Origin: Rhizobium sp. BG4
GTDB taxonomy: Bacteria > Pseudomonadota > Alphaproteobacteria > Rhizobiales > Rhizobiaceae
DNA length: 64,000 nucleotides
NCBI RefSeq assembly: GCF_016864575.1
Contig: NZ_CP044125.1
Coordinates: forward strand, 1,674,001-1,738,000
Direction of reading: 5' to 3'
In this document: piece after piece, positions 1-7,867 of the stretch
Layout: each line of letters opens with the position of its first letter
Position numbering within the stretch: the stretch's first letter is position 1
Made by a program: the position numbers and the translations under genes
Notes under the pieces: model-generated
The model's input: the letters and a program-made list of their open reading frames with translations, nothing else
Database searches by the model: none
Told to the model about the DNA's origin: nothing

Positions 1-1067
1 GCGCCTTCCGCAAATTGGCAATGAAGTATCATCCGGACAAAAACCCGGACGATAAGAGCGCCGAAGTCAAGTTCAAGGAAATCAACGAAGCCTACGAGAC
101 GCTCAAGGACCCGCAGAAACGCGCGGCCTATGATCGCTATGGTCATGCAGCCTTCGAACATGGCGGTATGGGACCGGGTGGCGGCGGCGGCTTTGCCGGC
201 GGTGGCGGCTTCTCCGACATCTTCGAAGACATTTTCGGCGAGATGATGGGTGGCGGCCGCGGACGGCAGCGCTCTTCGGGCGGTCGCGAACGCGGCGCCG
301 ATCTTCGCTACAACATGGAAATCTCGCTGGAAGAATCCTTCTCCGGCAAAACGGCGCAGATCCGGGTTCCGACCTCGATCACCTGCGACGTCTGTTCCGG
401 TTCGGGGGCCAAGCCAGGCACGCAGCCGAAGACCTGCGGCACCTGCCAGGGTTCCGGCCGCGTGCGTGCTGCACAGGGCTTCTTCTCGATCGAGCGGACC
501 TGCCCGACCTGCCACGGCCGCGGCACGATCATTCCCGACCCGTGCACCAAGTGCCATGGCCAGGGCCGTGTGACGGAAGAGCGCTCGCTCTCGGTCAACA
601 TCCCGGCTGGTATCGAAGACGGCACCCGTATTCGTCTGCAGGGCGAAGGCGAGGCAGGAACGCGCGGTGGCCCGGCGGGCGACCTCTATATCTTCCTGTC
701 GGTCAAGCCGCATGAGTTCTATCAGCGCGACGGAGCGGACCTCTATTGCGCCGTGCCGATCTCGATGACGACGGCCGCGCTCGGTGGCACCTTCGACGTG
801 GCGACGCTCGACGGGACGAAATCGCGGGTCACCGTTCCCGAGGGAACGCAGGCCGGCAAGCAGTTCCGCCTCAAGGGCAAGGGCATGCCTGTGCTGCGCT
901 CCAGCCAGACGGGTGACCTCTACATCCAGATCCAGATCGAGACGCCTCAGAAGCTCTCCAAGCGTCAGCGCGAGCTGCTGCAGGAATTCGAGCAGCTCTC
1001 CTCCAAGGAGAACAATCCGGAGTCGACGGGCTTTTTTGCCCGGATGAAGGAATTCTTCGAGGGCTGA
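1..1067 (+). CDS. dnaJ: Chaperone protein DnaJ (5' end outside window)
   Basis: Hsp40 co-chaperone that delivers unfolded proteins to DnaK and stimulates its ATPase in the cytoplasm. The reading frame is open from the first bases of the window, so the first few J-domain residues are missing. Visible are the HPD loop (YHPDKNP), a Gly/Phe-rich linker, and four CxxCxGxG zinc-binding repeats ([32 protein letters not shown]), followed by the C-terminal substrate-binding domains. This order is that of a type I DnaJ. dnaK is probably just upstream, outside the window. A terminator hairpin follows the stop codon. Confidence 0.97.
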   Translation, partial: AFRKLAMKYHPDKNPDDKSAEVKFKEINEAYETLKDPQKRAAYDRYGHAAFEHGGMGPGGGGGFAGGGGFSDIFEDIFGEMMGGGRGRQRSSGGRERGADLRYNMEISLEESFSGKTAQIRVPTSITCDVCSGSGAKPGTQPKTCGTCQGSGRVRAAQGFFSIERTCPTCHGRGTIIPDPCTKCHGQGRVTEERSLSVNIPAGIEDGTRIRLQGEGEAGTRGGPAGDLYIFLSVKPHEFYQRDGADLYCAVPISMTTAALGGTFDVATLDGTKSRVTVPEGTQAGKQFRLKGKGMPVLRSSQTGDLYIQIQIETPQKLSKRQRELLQEFEQLSSKENNPESTGFFARMKEFFEG

Positions 1068-1089
1068 GCCAGCGCTCATCAGACAATCG

Positions 1090-1116
1090 AAAGCCGGTGG
1101 TGCTCCCACCGGCTTT
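1090..1116 (+). terminator. Intrinsic terminator after dnaJ
   Basis: An 11-bp perfect stem (AAAGCCGGTGG paired with CCACCGGCTTT) with a 5-base loop, ending in a short T run. It lies 22 bases after the dnaJ stop and just before the end of the convergent AraC-type gene, so it may serve both strands. Confidence 0.8.
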
Positions 1117-1125
1117 TCTATTGCC

Positions 1126-2046
1126 TCAAACCGGCTGCCGGATGCGGCTCTGATAGTGTTTGGGGGCACAGCCCATCGCCCGCTTGAAGGCTGCGCTGAA
1201 GGCGCTCTCGGACTCGTAGCCGACCGACAGAGCGATCTCCGCAAGCCGTGTACGCTCCGGCGAGAGCAGCGCACGAGCTGCAAGCCGCATGCGCCAGCGC
1301 AGCAGATAATCGAGCGGCGGCCAGCCGACCAGCGCCTTGAAATGAAGCGCGAAGGCAGTCCGCGACATGCCGGCTTCACCGGCCAGCTGTTCGAGCGTCC
1401 AGCGCCGCGCAGGCTCAGCATGAACCGCCCTCAAGGCACGGCCGATCCGTGGATCATTCAGCCCCTTCAGCCAGCCTGGTGCCCCCTCGCCTTCGCTTGC
1501 CATATGCAGGCGCAGGGCGTTGACGAACAGGATGTGGCCGAGATGCTCCGACATCAGCGCGCCGCCGGGGCGCATCTCGGTGAGTTCCTTTGCCAACTGC
1601 TTCAGCGTCCAGCGCAGCGTTTCCGCCTCGTCGGCAGCAGCCGGAATATGCATCACCGCCGGCAGGGCGCCTGTCAGCAACACCTGATGGCTGGCATCGA
1701 ACATCAGACGGCCGCCGACGAGGAACGTGTCGTCATGCGGTCCATGCTGCGCGACGCGGGTTTTCAGATCGACGAAGATCATGCGGGCATCGGTACCAGG
1801 GAGCTCAAGGTCGGTTCCGAGCCAATAGGGCTGGCCGGTCAGCAGGTAGCAATCGCCCTCCTCCAGCTTGAAGGGCTGCGGCTCGCCGGAGACGCGCAGC
1901 CAGCCGCCGCCGCGGGCGACAGCACCAAACTTGATGCCCTCATAGCGGCGCGGAAAGTCGAGCGCCCAGTCGCCGCCGGAGACGACACCATAGGTCTCGA
2001 CGCTTTTCGGCTGCAGCAGGGCGAGGATATTGGAGAGCGGATCCAT
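1126..2046 (-). CDS. AraC-family transcriptional regulator
   Basis: About 306 residues. The N-terminal part (roughly residues 1-190) looks like the cupin-type ligand domain of the AraC group often called cupin_6. The C-terminal ~100 residues hold two helix-turn-helix motifs, seen in WTLEQLAGEAGMSRTAFALH and LAEIALSVGYESESAFSAAF. I chose ATG at 2046; the frame continues to a TTG at 2064 and neither has a good ribosome binding site. It is divergent from the short-chain dehydrogenase that starts at 2142, with under 100 bases between them, so that dehydrogenase is a likely target. The inducer is unknown. Confidence 0.88.
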   Translation of the reverse strand: MDPLSNILALLQPKSVETYGVVSGGDWALDFPRRYEGIKFGAVARGGGWLRVSGEPQPFKLEEGDCYLLTGQPYWLGTDLELPGTDARMIFVDLKTRVAQHGPHDDTFLVGGRLMFDASHQVLLTGALPAVMHIPAAADEAETLRWTLKQLAKELTEMRPGGALMSEHLGHILFVNALRLHMASEGEGAPGWLKGLNDPRIGRALRAVHAEPARRWTLEQLAGEAGMSRTAFALHFKALVGWPPLDYLLRWRMRLAARALLSPERTRLAEIALSVGYESESAFSAAFKRAMGCAPKHYQSRIRQPV

Positions 2047-2141
2047 ATCTGAACGATCAAGCAAGAAATCGGAACTTTGTTACATGGATCATCCCGGAAC
2101 TGCAATCTATATCCGGCTGTGTTTGCAGAAGGAGCTTACCT

Positions 2142-3125
2142 GTGACGACTGAACAGCAGCCTATTCATTCGGGATTCAATGCCAAGAGCACGGCACGCGA
2201 CGTGATTGCCGGGATCGATCTGCGCGGCAAGATCGCCATCGTCACCGGCGGCTATTCCGGCATCGGCGTGGAGACGACGCGAGCGCTCAGCGAGGCCGGA
2301 GCGACGGTCGTCGTTCCCGTCAGGACGCGCGCCAAGGCCGAAGCCAATCTCGCCGGCATTGCCCGCGTCGAGCTCGCGCCGCTCGACCTTCTCGATCCTG
2401 AAGCAATCGACCGCTTCGCGGAAGGCTTTCTTGCGAGCGGCCGACCGCTTCACATGCTGGTCAACAGCGCCGGCGTCATGGCGTCGCCGCTGACGCGGGA
2501 CGGCCGCGGCTATGAGGTTCAGTTCTCCGGCAATCACCTCGGCCATTTCCAGCTTACAGCCCGCCTCTGGCCTGCCCTGGCGAAGGCCAGGGGTGCGCGC
2601 GTGGTCGCAGTGTCGTCGCGCGGTCACCGGTTTGCTCCCGTCGATTTCGCAGATCCGAACTTCGAGAAACGCGCATACGACAAGTGGAAGGCCTATGGTC
2701 AGTCGAAGACCGCCAACGCGCTCTTCGCCTTCGGTCTCGACGAACGCGGCAAGGCGTCCGGTGTGCGGGCCTTCTCGGTCCATCCCGGCGCGATCATCAC
2801 CGATCTGGTCCGCCATCTGACTGATGATGACTTCAAGGCCTTCGGCATTACCCGGCATGCCGATGGCGGGATGGATGTCAGCGAGGAAAGCCAGCGCAGC
2901 TTCAGGAATGTCGAGGAGGGTGCGGCGACCTCCGTGTGGTGCGCGACGAGCCAGAAGCTCGATGGCCGGGGCGGCGTCTATTGCGAAGACTGCGACATCT
3001 CTCCGCTGGTTCCGGAAGGTCATACCGGGCCGACCGGCGTCTGGCCCTGGGCCTGCGATTCGCAGGCGGCCGGCAAGCTCTGGGCACTCAGCGAGAGGCT
3101 GACCGGGTGCAGCTTTGCGGCGTAG
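2142..3125 (+). CDS. Short-chain dehydrogenase/reductase (SDR)
   Basis: A 327-residue NAD(P)-dependent oxidoreductase. The Rossmann glycine motif is TGGYSGIGVE (near residue 38), followed by the NSAGVM segment, the catalytic Ser region (VAVSSRGH) and a YGQSKTAN active site, i.e. YxxxK. Length and spacing resemble the retinol-dehydrogenase-like or 'extended classical' SDRs. The start is GTG, chosen because AAGGAG lies 7 bases upstream. It is divergent from the AraC-type gene, which probably controls it. The substrate cannot be read from sequence. Confidence 0.88.
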   Translation: MTTEQQPIHSGFNAKSTARDVIAGIDLRGKIAIVTGGYSGIGVETTRALSEAGATVVVPVRTRAKAEANLAGIARVELAPLDLLDPEAIDRFAEGFLASGRPLHMLVNSAGVMASPLTRDGRGYEVQFSGNHLGHFQLTARLWPALAKARGARVVAVSSRGHRFAPVDFADPNFEKRAYDKWKAYGQSKTANALFAFGLDERGKASGVRAFSVHPGAIITDLVRHLTDDDFKAFGITRHADGGMDVSEESQRSFRNVEEGAATSVWCATSQKLDGRGGVYCEDCDISPLVPEGHTGPTGVWPWACDSQAAGKLWALSERLTGCSFAA

Positions 3126-3323
3126 ATGGAGGCGCCGTTACACGTCCTATAATCAGTCAAAGGCGTTTCATAGCGGCACGGATGGCCTTTCCGTGCCGTT
3201 TTGAGACGCTGCGAAATGCGCATATGTCCGGCGTTAACGCAGGCCCTGAAACGGACTTGCAACTTCTCTAAATCACTTCACTCTTCAGCACGGAATTGGG
3301 GAACGAACCAAAGGGCACTTCAC

Positions 3324-3530
3324 ATGACCGCAGCACTTTCCATGTCCAATCCGGCGGATGATGTCGATGTCCTCGCCGGCGCGCTTTACTCCTGGTGCGC
3401 AGAGCGAAACATCAAGCTTCGCAGCCAGCAGGGCCTGTCGATCGCCAGCATCGCGATCGACCTCTATCACGCCGGCCATCATACGCAGGACGAGCTGCTG
3501 ACGGCGCTGCACGAGCGCGAACTGCACTGA
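3324..3530 (+). CDS. Small conserved-looking protein of unknown function (68 aa)
   Basis: I do not recognise this protein. The frame is open from about 3201, but ATG at 3324 gives a compact 68-residue protein with no signal peptide or membrane segment. It is acidic at the N terminus (NPADDVDVLAG), with a predicted helical middle (ALYSWCAERNI) and a C-terminal helix (TQDELLTALHERELH). The composition fits a folded small helical protein rather than a chance frame. It stands alone and ends at a hairpin shared with the convergent regulator. Confidence 0.55.
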   Translation: MTAALSMSNPADDVDVLAGALYSWCAERNIKLRSQQGLSIASIAIDLYHAGHHTQDELLTALHERELH

Positions 3531-3540
3531 CAAAAAGAAA

Positions 3541-3559
3541 GCCCGCCACGAGGGCGGGC
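3541..3559 (-). terminator. Convergent intrinsic terminator
   Basis: A 7-bp GC stem (GCCCGCC/GGCGGGC) with a 5-base loop. On the minus strand it is followed by TTTCTTTTTG, so it is a good terminator for the XRE regulator transcript and perhaps for the sagB-like gene upstream of it. On the plus strand the T run is weaker. Confidence 0.7.
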
Positions 3560-3611
3560 AAAATTTACCGGGAAGCGAAGTGGCCCTGGCAACGCCGGTT
3601 TGCGGGGCGGA

Positions 3612-3965
3612 TTAAGCCGCCGTCTCGTTGCTCATCAAAGTCAGGATGGTCTTGACCGCTTCCTTGCCTGCCGGCGAGTGAAGCTTGTCGTAATGCAGGG
3701 CGAGTTCGTAGGCTTCCGGGCTCAGCTCGATCTTCTCGGGCTGATTGGTTTCGGCACCTTCGAACAGAGCGGAGATTTCCACGCCGAGAAACTGCGCGAT
3801 CTGGTGCAGCTTGCTGGCGGAAACGCGGTTCGTCCCCTTCTCATATTTCTGGATCTGCTGGAAGGTCAGCCCGAGGGCTTCCCCCAGTTCGAGCTGGGAA
3901 ACGCGGCGCCGGGCGCGCAACTGTCTTACATTGCGACCGACTAGGATATCGACTGGATCTGGCAC
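3612..3965 (-). CDS. XRE-family helix-turn-helix regulator
   Basis: A 117-residue DNA-binding protein. The Cro/CI-type helix-turn-helix spans about residues 12-65 (VRQLRARRRVSQLELGEALG, then LTFQQIQKYEKGTNRVSASK). The rest is a short C-terminal tail without an obvious ligand domain. The wording of the recognition helix is close to a group of rhizobial regulators that includes PraR, but this protein is shorter. The start is GTG at 3965, with AGGGA upstream. It lies 103 bases downstream of the SagB-like gene on the same strand and could be in the same transcript; that link is inferred from position only. Confidence 0.85.
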   Translation of the reverse strand: MPDPVDILVGRNVRQLRARRRVSQLELGEALGLTFQQIQKYEKGTNRVSASKLHQIAQFLGVEISALFEGAETNQPEKIELSPEAYELALHYDKLHSPAGKEAVKTILTLMSNETAA

Positions 3966-4068
3966 GTGAGCGTTCCCTCATTTAGAAACGAATTGCTCAC
4001 CATAATATGCCGGGTATTTTAAATATCGCAACCCGCGAGTTGCAAAATTCAACCGACTTTTTTGGTCT

Positions 4069-5112
4069 TTACGTTGCGTCAGGCCAACCCAGAGTAAGGG
4101 CGTAGACCGGCGCATGGGCGGGATTGCCAATTTCGAGCAATTTGCAGATCGCGCTATGGCTGAGTGCGGCCGTGGGACAGGCGGTCAGGCCATGCGCGGT
4201 TGCCGCGAGCATGATGTTCTGGCCGATGTGTCCGGCCTCGATCATCACCACCCTGTAGGCATTGGCATCCTCGTATTTCCACATGGTGCGGTCCATATGG
4301 GCGACGAGCACGATCATGCAGGGCATGGTATCGGCCCATTCCTGGCCGCCGACCAGAGTTGAGAGCTCGGGCTCCTCGTCCGAGACGCGCGCCAGCGAGT
4401 GTTCCAGCGCCGAATAGTGATAGATGCCCGGCTCCAGCCCTTCAACGTTGCGGGCGAAGACATAGGCTTCATAGGGATTGCGGGCGCCGCCTGACGGGGT
4501 CATCGACAGCGGCAGTTCGACCACGGCGTTGCGCGCCTTACCGGTGATGCCGAGGCCGGCGAAGAGTGCTTCAGAGAGCTCACTGACCGAAATCGGCTTC
4601 GCCAGGCCCTTTCGCTGCGTGCGGCGGCGCGACATCAGCTGCAGCAACGCATTGCCGTTCAGCGCCGGAGGCAGCTGGATGACGTCCTTGCGGCCGGAAT
4701 TCAGGCTGTACAGTTCGATCTCGCCCTCCGCCGCCAGGGTCGAGCGCTGCAGGTCCTCGGCCTCGTTGAGCGACATATAGTCGGGATCCTGGACGCAGAA
4801 GTGCAGGAGAGCAGCCGGCACGCCCCATTTCCAGTTCCGGGTAAAGGCGTCTTCGCGCGCATGCAGCGCCGAATTCTCTTCGACGAGAGCCGACATCTCG
4901 ACCAGCGAGGCGAGCGTCTCGGTCAGTTCCTCTTCGCTGTAACCCGGCGCCAGATCGCGGATCGCAACGGTCGCGCTCCAGTCGTCGAGGGCGCGAAGGA
5001 ACTCCAGGAGATCAGGGCTGCATTCGAAAACAGCCTTGGTGAGGAAGTTGCAGGCGACGAAGGCGTCGCCGTCGTTGTGAAAGACGAGAGTGCGTGACGA
5101 GCGGTAGCGCAT
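4069..5112 (-). CDS. SagB/ThcOx-family FMN-dependent dehydrogenase
   Basis: A 347-residue protein of the nitroreductase superfamily, SagB/ThcOx branch, whose known members oxidise azoline rings to azoles in ribosomal peptides. Residues ~1-115 form a small helical and winged-helix-like region that could bind a leader peptide. The flavin domain (about 150-345) shows SRRRTQRKG, the SagB-typical PSGGARNPYEAYVFARNVEG, GIYHYSALEHSL, and YRVVMIEAGHIGQNIMLAA. Just upstream is a 30-residue peptide gene, separated by a hairpin. No YcaO cyclodehydratase, protease or exporter is encoded nearby, so the chemistry is open. The family call is good; the substrate is inference. Confidence 0.85.
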   Translation of the reverse strand: MRYRSSRTLVFHNDGDAFVACNFLTKAVFECSPDLLEFLRALDDWSATVAIRDLAPGYSEEELTETLASLVEMSALVEENSALHAREDAFTRNWKWGVPAALLHFCVQDPDYMSLNEAEDLQRSTLAAEGEIELYSLNSGRKDVIQLPPALNGNALLQLMSRRRTQRKGLAKPISVSELSEALFAGLGITGKARNAVVELPLSMTPSGGARNPYEAYVFARNVEGLEPGIYHYSALEHSLARVSDEEPELSTLVGGQEWADTMPCMIVLVAHMDRTMWKYEDANAYRVVMIEAGHIGQNIMLAATAHGLTACPTAALSHSAICKLLEIGNPAHAPVYALTLGWPDAT

Positions 5113-5122
5113 CGAATCACAT

Positions 5123-5151
5123 GCGCCTGCCGCGGAGCCCGCAGCAGGCGC
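5123..5151 (-). promoter_or_regulatory. Strong hairpin between peptide gene and sagB-like gene
   Basis: Read on the minus strand this is an 8-bp stem (GCGCCTGC/GCAGGCGC), one T-G wobble, then GCGG/CCGC with a 3-base loop, giving 13 continuous pairs. It begins 8 bases after the peptide stop codon and ends 10 bases before the dehydrogenase start, leaving no free Shine-Dalgarno for the latter. There is no T run, so I read it as a processing, stability or translation-control hairpin rather than a terminator. Such hairpins after precursor genes are common in peptide biosynthetic operons. Confidence 0.6.
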
Positions 5152-5159
5152 TTATGAAC

Positions 5160-5252
5160 TTAATCAATACGGAACATCATGCCGCGGCTGACAAAGGTCG
5201 GCTTGGCCTTGACCGGCGTTACCTTGAGGTTCGGCTTCGTCTTGTTCTGCAT
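5160..5252 (-). CDS. Candidate RiPP precursor peptide (30 aa)
   Basis: A 30-codon ATG-to-TAA frame with GGAG placed 7 bases before the start. The peptide is basic in its first half (five Lys in 17 residues, two Lys-Pro steps) and ends in KPTFVSRGMMFRID. It has no Cys; Thr and Ser are the only residues that could make azolines. It sits immediately upstream of, and in line with, the SagB-like flavin dehydrogenase, the usual place of a precursor gene. The KPxxxxRGxx pattern near the C terminus resembles, from memory, the short peptides labelled 'putative RiPP precursor' in rhizobial genomes. The coding call rests on the ribosome binding site and context; the product is unproven. Confidence 0.6.
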   Translation of the reverse strand: MQNKTKPNLKVTPVKAKPTFVSRGMMFRID

Positions 5253-5370
5253 GATCCATCTCCACGGTTGTAGGAGCGATCCCCTTGATCGCGGCTGGAG
5301 GATGAAACAGCAACCAGAAATATTCAATTAATACGGAAATATTGTTTTGATACACCAGAGTGATGCATTG

Positions 5371-5382
5371 CTTCAATTGAAG
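5371..5382. promoter_or_regulatory. Perfect 12-bp palindrome upstream of the peptide gene
   Basis: CTTCAATTGAAG is a perfect palindrome about 120 bases upstream of the candidate precursor start, inside an AT-rich stretch that contrasts with the GC-rich surroundings. It could be an operator for one of the neighbouring XRE-type regulators. No function is shown by the sequence alone. Confidence 0.35.
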
Positions 5383-5457
5383 TCAAAAACAGGAAATTTC
5401 TGAATTAAATCCGTTATTTTTGCGTTTACATAGAAATGTGTAGCCCAAAAATGCGAA

Positions 5458-5472
5458 CTATGACAATCATAG
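5458..5472. promoter_or_regulatory. Inverted repeat upstream of the 72-aa gene
   Basis: CTATGA-CAA-TCATAG is a 6-bp perfect inverted repeat with a 3-base spacer. It lies 39 bases before the 72-residue gene and shares the divergent control region with the peptide gene. It may be a regulator binding site; this is inferred from symmetry and position. Confidence 0.35.
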
Positions 5473-5510
5473 TCATGAGAATAATTCGGTAGGACCGCCG
5501 GAGAAGCAGA

Positions 5511-5729
5511 ATGGGCCTTAAAAAGACTGCGCAAGCCAAAGAAGAGCTGACTTTGGATGATGCCGTCGGTGGATACACCATCGACATGCTGAACACGCTG
5601 ATCGCGCAGAGCAGGAGCGCGAAGCAGCCGATGCTGACCTATCTTCTGTCGATGGCACTCATCGAGGCACACCGCGTCAGCGTCGAGCCGGCGGCGGCCA
5701 CCCACGATATGGGGTTGTCGCTGAACTAA
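5511..5729 (+). CDS. Small protein of unknown function (72 aa)
   Basis: I do not recognise it. The ATG at 5511 has GGAG 8 bases upstream. The 72 residues are mostly helical in character: a Lys-rich start (GLKKTAQAKEE), then a middle segment (DMLNTLIAQSRSAKQPMLTYLLSMALIEAHR) with amphipathic heptads, and no signal peptide or membrane span. The gene is divergent from the candidate RiPP peptide gene and convergent with the 267-residue regulator, whose stop codon it overlaps by 4 bases (5726-5729). It may belong to the same accessory patch. Confidence 0.6.
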   Translation: MGLKKTAQAKEELTLDDAVGGYTIDMLNTLIAQSRSAKQPMLTYLLSMALIEAHRVSVEPAAATHDMGLSLN

Positions 5730-6529
5730 CTGAGGTCGCGCGTGACTGCGGAGATGAAGTCGGCGCGCTGTTGGACGATCATATCCCTGACGATGCGGGG
5801 CACCGCATCATCGGTGGTGCGGTAGACCTTTGCGAGGCGGAGCGCGGTGCGCAGGTTGATCCTGCTGTTGAGCGGCACCATGACGACGGCGCTGAAGGAT
5901 GGACCGGCCGGCGTGAAGATCATCGAATGGCCGCCGAGCAGCTTTTCGGAGAAAGGCAGCCATCTAAGACGCATCAGGGTCGGCTCCTGGGTGCCTATCT
6001 GGTTTGCGGCAGCGAATGACAGGCAGTTCAAGCGCTCGACGACGATGCCCTTGTGATCGCCGGTGAAGCGGGACCAATATTCGCCCTTCTTCACCGCCCG
6101 GTTTGTGAGGCGGCGAAACGTGGTGGCATTGCCCTGCTTGGCAATGACGATGACGGCGCAGAGCAGGCTGTCCGGCGTACTCGGGATCGTCATATAGGCA
6201 TGGTATAGGCCCGGAGCGATACCGGCAGCAGGATCCGCGAAGAGCAGCGGCTCCAGCGCGTCACGGGCGGCGGAAAGCACACGCTGCGCCGACGGGCGGC
6301 CATGATCGAGGTCGACCGAGATCGGCCGCTGATACATTTCTTCCTCGGTGACGCCGAGGTACTGACAGATTTTCTTGACCGAGGCGCGCCCAGGCGCCCG
6401 GCGAGCCTGAAGATAGGATTCAATCTGCGAGCGGCCAATTTCCATGCCGCGCGCGGCAGCGCTGATGCTGCCCGCCTTTGCGAGGCACAGCCGCCGGAGA
6501 TTTTCGGCAAAGTTCTCGAGTGCAGACAT
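5726..6529 (-). CDS. Helix-turn-helix transcriptional regulator (267 aa)
   Basis: The first ~75 residues look like an XRE-type DNA-binding domain: FAENLRRLCLAKAGSISAAA, then GMEIGRSQIESYLQARRAPG and VKKICQYLGVTEEEMYQ. The remaining ~190 residues are an unrecognised domain with beta-rich stretches (HAYMTIPSTPDSLLCAVIVI, GHSMIFTPAGPSFSAVVMV) that may sense a signal. Unlike phage CI repressors, no S24 peptidase motif is visible. It ends 4 bases into the convergent 72-residue gene. It could control the nearby peptide/SagB genes, which is positional inference. Confidence 0.75.
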   Translation of the reverse strand: MSALENFAENLRRLCLAKAGSISAAARGMEIGRSQIESYLQARRAPGRASVKKICQYLGVTEEEMYQRPISVDLDHGRPSAQRVLSAARDALEPLLFADPAAGIAPGLYHAYMTIPSTPDSLLCAVIVIAKQGNATTFRRLTNRAVKKGEYWSRFTGDHKGIVVERLNCLSFAAANQIGTQEPTLMRLRWLPFSEKLLGGHSMIFTPAGPSFSAVVMVPLNSRINLRTALRLAKVYRTTDDAVPRIVRDMIVQQRADFISAVTRDLS

Positions 6530-6709
6530 GTCCGCAGTGGCTTTCAGGAGATGAGTCGGTGCTCAAACTATCTGCAAGCCAAGCGGAATACAAAGGGGGA
6601 TAGGCCACAATTTGCGGGCTGATCCAATTGACAGATGGCTGCGTAAGGATAGGTAATTCCCGCCGGGAACAAAAAGAATCCGCCGCCCAATGGAGGCACG
6701 ATCACTGCA

Positions 6710-6910
6710 ATGAAATTCGATATTGAATTGCCTGAAGCGCCGCCGAACATCGCAGCCGATGAAACGCAGCGAAACCTTTCGACGATACTTGATGGACTCT
6801 CGGCGCTGCGCTTAAATATTAATCACCAGCCCGAAATTCTTTACTGGATTGAACGCGCGGTCGCCGAAACCGAAAGCCAGCTGCGGATGATCGCACCTCC
6901 CTTTCACTAA
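6710..6910 (+). CDS. Small protein of unknown function (66 aa)
   Basis: Not recognised. ATG at 6710, with GGAGG about 13 bases upstream, which is further than usual. The 66-residue product is acidic and amphipathic (LSTILDGLSALRLNINHQPEILYWIERAVAETESQLRM), with no signal peptide, membrane span or cysteine. It could be a small all-helical protein. It is divergent from the 267-residue regulator. Coding is likely but rests only on frame, start and composition. Confidence 0.5.
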   Translation: MKFDIELPEAPPNIAADETQRNLSTILDGLSALRLNINHQPEILYWIERAVAETESQLRMIAPPFH

Positions 6911-7075
6911 TCGATTGAATCGGAATCCATTTCATCTCCTTCGATGACAGTTCGCCGTTGATCCCTGCCATCATCTGAGACGATCAACCGCATCCGGCCT
7001 GCGCCCGTAGCGCAACATTTCCTCGACAACCGAATCGCATAGGATGCCGCCCAATTCGATATTGGGAGCGTTTTC

Positions 7076-7864
7076 GTGTTTCTCTTTTCCAAGCTTGTCT
7101 GGGTCTTCGGCCAGCCGCTGTCCCTCGCGTTCTTCCTGACCGTTCTCGGCTTCCTTGCGCTGGCCTTCCGGCTAGGCAAGAGCGCGCTCCTGCTCTCCGG
7201 GCTTGGCGCTGCCGTGCTGTTCGCGACGCTTTACACGACGGCGGGCAACTATCTGCTGCAGGGGCTGGAGAACCGTTTCCCCAAACCGGCGCAGGATCCC
7301 GATAGCCTTCAATGCATGATCGTGCTCGGCGGCGCTTTCGAGAACGAGGTGAACACCGCCCGTCACGGCATCGAATTCAATGCCGCTGCCGACCGCTTCA
7401 TCGAGACGCTGCGGTTGGCGCAGAAGTTTCCGCAGTCACGGATCCTGATTTCCGGCGGCGATGGCTCGATATCGGGCCACTATGAGGGCGACGCGGCTGC
7501 CTCGGCGCGTTTCTTCCCGCTCTTCGGCGTGGCGCGGGAACGGCTGGTCGAGGAGACCACCTCGCGGACAACCTTCGAGAATGCCACCAACACCAAGGAT
7601 CTGCTCGCCACGAACGGCCTGTCGAACTGCCTGCTGATCACCTCGGGCTATCATATGCCGCGCTCGGTCGGCATCTTCCGCAAGCTCGGGATCGACGTGG
7701 TGCCGTGGCCGACCGATTTCCGCACTGATGGCGAAGTGCATCTCGGGTTGGATTTCACCCAGCCGAGCCTCAACGCCCAGAACACTGCGACGGCCGTGCG
7801 CGAATGGTTCGGCCTGGTCGGCTACTATCTGGCAGGGCGCACCTCGGAGCTCTATCCGAAGTAA
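7076..7864 (+). CDS. YdcF/ElyC-family membrane protein (DUF218)
   Basis: A 262-residue inner-membrane protein. Two hydrophobic segments near the N terminus (LVWVFGQPLSLAFFLTVLGF and ALLLSGLGAAVLFATLYTTA) precede a DUF218 domain with MIVLGGAFENE, RILISGGDG, and the TSRTTFENATNTKDLL and GYHMPRSVGIFRKLGI segments. This family includes E. coli ElyC, linked to envelope integrity and lipid-carrier metabolism; the exact reaction is unknown. The start is GTG, with GGGAG upstream. It is convergent with the secreted protein gene, 3 bases apart. Confidence 0.85.
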   Translation: MFLFSKLVWVFGQPLSLAFFLTVLGFLALAFRLGKSALLLSGLGAAVLFATLYTTAGNYLLQGLENRFPKPAQDPDSLQCMIVLGGAFENEVNTARHGIEFNAAADRFIETLRLAQKFPQSRILISGGDGSISGHYEGDAAASARFFPLFGVARERLVEETTSRTTFENATNTKDLLATNGLSNCLLITSGYHMPRSVGIFRKLGIDVVPWPTDFRTDGEVHLGLDFTQPSLNAQNTATAVREWFGLVGYYLAGRTSELYPK

Positions 7865-7867
7865 TCG

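Noticed and set aside
1156..2052. A 298-codon frame antisense to the AraC regulator
   Set aside because: The minus-strand frame has both AraC helix-turn-helix motifs; the plus-strand one has none.
5164..5376. A 70-codon minus-strand frame overlapping the 30-aa peptide gene
   Set aside because: It is in another phase, lacks a ribosome binding site, and its composition is mixed hydrophobic and acidic. The 30-codon frame has the better start and position.
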